Below are positions 61,696-64,000 of a stretch of 64,000 bases of DNA, in pieces. The stretch is taken from contig NZ_CP032084.1 of assembly GCF_003600685.1 (NCBI RefSeq), positions 6,138,001-6,202,000 on the forward strand, read 5' to 3'. Numbering within the stretch: position 1 is the stretch's first letter; each line of letters opens with the position of its first letter. A model generated the notes under the pieces. That model saw nothing but the letters and a program-made list of their open reading frames with translations. It was not told the DNA's origin and did not search any database. Source of the DNA: Achromobacter sp. B7 (GTDB lineage: Bacteria; Pseudomonadota; Gammaproteobacteria; Burkholderiales; Burkholderiaceae_B). The translations under genes were made by a program, and so were the position numbers.

Positions 61696-62700
61696 TTAGT
61701 AGCGGTCGAAGATGGTCTGGATCTGCGTCGCGTCGCGCGTGACGGACAAGGCCAGCATCAACAGGATGCGCGCCTTTTGCGGGTTCAAGTCGCGTGCAGC
61801 GATGAAGCCCAGCAGCCCGTCGTCCAATTCGACATCGCGGGCCACGAAACCGCTGCCGGTGCGGCTGGACCGCACCACCGCCACGCCGTCGGCCACGGCA
61901 CGACCCAGCGCACCGATGGCCAGATCAGGCGCATTGCCATCGCCCACGCCGGCCAGCACGATGCCGTCGGCGGCTCGCGCAACAAAGTCGATCACGTCGC
62001 CTTGCATATCGGCATGGGCGTAAACCACGTCCACGCGCGGCCAGCCGGACTTTTCCAGTAATGCGAGTGAAAACTCGCTTTGTGCGGAATGAACGGTGGT
62101 GTTGCGAGAATAAAAACATGGCTCGCCACCATGCATCACGCCGGCACGACCACGATTGGGCGACGCAAAGGCGCACAGTCCCGCACTGGCGGTCTTCTGG
62201 ATTTCACGTGCGTAATGCACGTCTTCATTCATGACGACCAGCGGCCCACGGCCGCGCGCATCGGGGTGGCGCGCCAGCGCCACTGCGTTGTAGAGATTGG
62301 CCGGGCCTTCGGCGCCCAGGGCCGTGGCCGGGCGCATGGCGCCGACCAGCACCACGGGCTTGTCGTGTTGAATGATCAGGCTGAGAAAGTAAGCCGTTTC
62401 TTCAAGCGTATCGGTGCCGTGCGTAATGACGATGCCGGCCACCGAGGCATCCTGGCAAAGCGCGTCAACGCGCGCAGCGAGCGCATGCCAGACCGCGTGC
62501 GTCATGTTCTGGCTGCCTACGTTGGCGATTTGTTCCGCGCGGATATCCGCAATGCGGGCCAGCTGCGGCACCGCGCCCAGCAGGTCATTGACCGAAAACG
62601 AACCGGCCTTGTAGCCGGCCGACGTCGCGTCGGATTGAGCGCCCGCGATGGTGCCGCCCGTGGCCAATACGGCAATGACCGGCAACGCGTGCTCAGGCAT
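61696..62700 (-). CDS. L-asparaginase (type II-like)
   Basis: A 334-residue asparaginase. The two active-site regions are present: VLATGGTIAGAQSDATSAGY with the first threonine, and GIVITHGTDTLEETAYFLSL with the second Thr-Asp pair. No clear signal peptide is seen, so it may be cytoplasmic although the type resembles periplasmic type II. Its first 8 bases overlap the end of parB, so the two may be co-transcribed. It hydrolyses asparagine to aspartate and ammonia. Confidence 0.92.
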   Translation of the reverse strand: MPEHALPVIAVLATGGTIAGAQSDATSAGYKAGSFSVNDLLGAVPQLARIADIRAEQIANVGSQNMTHAVWHALAARVDALCQDASVAGIVITHGTDTLEETAYFLSLIIQHDKPVVLVGAMRPATALGAEGPANLYNAVALARHPDARGRGPLVVMNEDVHYAREIQKTASAGLCAFASPNRGRAGVMHGGEPCFYSRNTTVHSAQSEFSLALLEKSGWPRVDVVYAHADMQGDVIDFVARAADGIVLAGVGDGNAPDLAIGALGRAVADGVAVVRSSRTGSGFVARDVELDDGLLGFIAARDLNPQKARILLMLALSVTRDATQIQTIFDRY

Positions 62701-63616
62701 CCACGACCCCGGACAAGCCCTGGCGTTCCAGCAGCGAATTCAGGTGTTCCCAACCATGGAAGTCGATGACGATCTGGCCTTTTTCCTTGGCGCCCACCTT
62801 CAAGGCAACGCGCGTTCCCAGATGGTCGGACAGCGCCTCTTCAAGACGCGTCAGGTCGCGTGAGGCGCCGTTGGCCTTCTTGCGCGGCGACGAGGCAGAC
62901 TCGGCGTCCTTGGCGGTCTTGGCGACCAACTTTTCGGCCTCGCGCACCGACAGGCGGCGCGCGATGATCTGGTTGGCCAACTGGATCTGCGTGGCCGCAT
63001 CCACCGCCAGCAGCGCACGCGCGTGGCCCATGTCTACGTCGCCGGCCAGCAGCATCGTTTGCACCGGCGCCGCCAGGTTCAACAGGCGCAGCAGGTTGCT
63101 GGTGGCCGAACGCGAACGCCCGATCGCCTGCGCGGCCTGCTCGTGCGTCAGACCAAATTCGTCCAGCAGACGGCGCACGCCATGCGCCTCTTCAAGCGGA
63201 TTCAGATCTTCGCGCTGGATGTTTTCGATCAGCGCCATAACGGCCGCGTTTTCGTCGGCCACCTCGCGCACCAGCACAGGCACTTCCTTCAAGCCGGCCA
63301 GTTGCGCGGCGCGAAAACGGCGTTCGCCCGCGATGATCTCGTAATGGCCAGGCGCGGAATCGCCCAGCCCGCGTACCAGAATGGGCTGCATGATGCCTTG
63401 CGTGCGGATCGATTCGGCCAGCTCACCCAGGGCGCCCTCGTCCATGCGCGTACGCGGCTGATACTTGCCGGCGCGCATCTTCGAGATGGGCAAGGTGGAT
63501 GGCGGACCCTCGGGCTTGGCCGCGGCGGCCTTGCCGATGTTGTCGATCGCAGGCGCGTCCGCGCCAAGCAAGGCGTCCAGTCCGCGACCCAATCCCTTGG
63601 GTTTCTTGGTGGCCAT
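62693..63616 (-). CDS. parB: Chromosome-partitioning protein ParB
   Basis: A 307-residue chromosomal ParB. It begins MATKKPKGLGRGLDALLGAD, the ParA-stimulating N-terminus typical of chromosomal forms. The CTP-binding region has IAGERRFRAAQLAGLK and IENIQREDLNPLEEAHG, the helix-turn-helix is around LTHEQAAQAIGRSRSATSNL, and the C-terminal dimer domain is present. The ATG at 63614-63616 has AGAGGA 8 bases upstream. ParB spreads from parS and helps origin segregation. parA and a parS site were not seen in the window. Confidence 0.95.
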   Translation of the reverse strand: MATKKPKGLGRGLDALLGADAPAIDNIGKAAAAKPEGPPSTLPISKMRAGKYQPRTRMDEGALGELAESIRTQGIMQPILVRGLGDSAPGHYEIIAGERRFRAAQLAGLKEVPVLVREVADENAAVMALIENIQREDLNPLEEAHGVRRLLDEFGLTHEQAAQAIGRSRSATSNLLRLLNLAAPVQTMLLAGDVDMGHARALLAVDAATQIQLANQIIARRLSVREAEKLVAKTAKDAESASSPRKKANGASRDLTRLEEALSDHLGTRVALKVGAKEKGQIVIDFHGWEHLNSLLERQGLSGVVDA

Positions 63617-63660
63617 AGTTAAATCCTCTTTCCTTCTGTTTTTGTATCCTGGGCCGAAGC

Positions 63661-64000
63661 TCAGGCGTGCCGCTGCTCGGCGGGCAAGCGGTACCAATAC
63701 GCGTAACAGTCTTTGAAACCGTAGCGGCCATACAGGGCGCGCGCGGCGGTATTGTCCGGCTCGACTTGCAAATATGCCGTCGTGGCGCCGCCGCAGGCGC
63801 CCTGGCTCAGTAGGTGATCCATCAAGGCATCGGCATAGCCTTTACGCCGTTGCGCGGGATCGGTGACGATGTCGAACAGGCCCACCAAGTCGTCGTCGCG
63901 GACTGCCAGGCCTGCGGCGACGCATTGCCCGGCGGCATCGAATGCCAGCACGGGCAGCTTATCCACAGCCAGTCCTTGCAGCCGCGCCTGGTGTTCGACG
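63661..64000 (-). CDS. GNAT-family acetyltransferase, N-terminus beyond the window
   Basis: The C-terminal 112 codons of an acyl-CoA-dependent N-acetyltransferase. The acetyl-CoA loop is DPAQRRKGYADALMDHLL, followed by the late motif VEPDNTAARALYGRYGFKDC. The frame stays open to position 64000, so the start lies further right; a GTG at 63964-63966 is possible but would remove much of the domain. It is co-directional with parB (44-base gap). The substrate is unknown. Confidence 0.85.
   Translation of the reverse strand, partial: VEHQARLQGLAVDKLPVLAFDAAGQCVAAGLAVRDDDLVGLFDIVTDPAQRRKGYADALMDHLLSQGACGGATTAYLQVEPDNTAARALYGRYGFKDCYAYWYRLPAEQRHA

Noticed and set aside
62204..62219. Possible parS site (TTTCACGTG core) inside the asparaginase gene
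   Set aside because: Only about ten of sixteen positions fit the parS consensus and one half-site is lost, so it is most likely a chance coding match.

Overview
The window is GC-rich chromosomal DNA from a betaproteobacterium, most likely Alcaligenaceae (Achromobacter/Bordetella type). The evidence is the gene order secY-infA-rpmJ-rpsM-rpsK-rpsD, the cluster tRNA-Tyr, tRNA-Gly, tRNA-Thr, tuf, tRNA-Trp, secE, nusG, rplKAJL, rpoBC, and a Bug/TctC-type solute receptor. A chromosomal-type parB at the right end suggests the region is not far from the replication origin. The genus call is inference.

Layout. 1-7382 (minus): spc/alpha ribosomal genes from rplN to a truncated rpsD, including secY, infA and a small rpmJ. 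7455-20231: a block of about 13 kb that separates the spc operon from the S10 operon. It holds an LpxO-like hydroxylase, an aldehyde dehydrogenase, a lipoprotein metallophosphoesterase, an AraC regulator, an alpha/beta hydrolase joined to a complete branched-chain-type ABC importer, and two exported coiled-coil proteins of unknown function. 20245-30574 (minus): rpsL-rpsG-fusA-tuf-rpsJ, then rplC to rpsQ; a terminator and a probable promoter lie between rpsJ and rplC. 30775-37833: an envelope signalling island with two divergent OmpR-type regulators (one degenerate), a LysM/FecR protein, a CHASE2-PAS histidine kinase, a kinase-like protein lacking catalytic residues with a PEGA domain, and a small lipoprotein. 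37943-51795 (minus): tRNA-tuf-secE-nusG-rplKAJL-rpoBC. 51864-55894 (minus): a glutamine-synthetase-like ligase, an aldehyde dehydrogenase and an iron-type alcohol dehydrogenase, which look like an amine or amino-alcohol catabolic set. 56089-61684: a sulfur-metabolism cluster (thiol dioxygenase, PLP C-S lyase, four-domain rhodanese, Bug receptor) with a divergent LysR regulator. 61696-64000 (minus): asparaginase, parB and the C-terminal part of a GNAT acetyltransferase.

How it works together. About half the window is the transcription and translation core: ribosomal proteins, EF-Tu twice, EF-G, SecY/SecE, NusG, RNA polymerase beta and beta', IF-1 and four tRNAs. Strong sigma-70-like promoters can be read ahead of rpsL, rplN and tRNA-Tyr. 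Between these operons sit accessory modules for uptake, catabolism and envelope sensing. The modules most worth experimental attention are the signalling island at 30.8-37.8 kb and the thiol-dioxygenase/rhodanese cluster at 56-61.7 kb. No IS elements, phage genes, CRISPR arrays or rRNA genes were seen.
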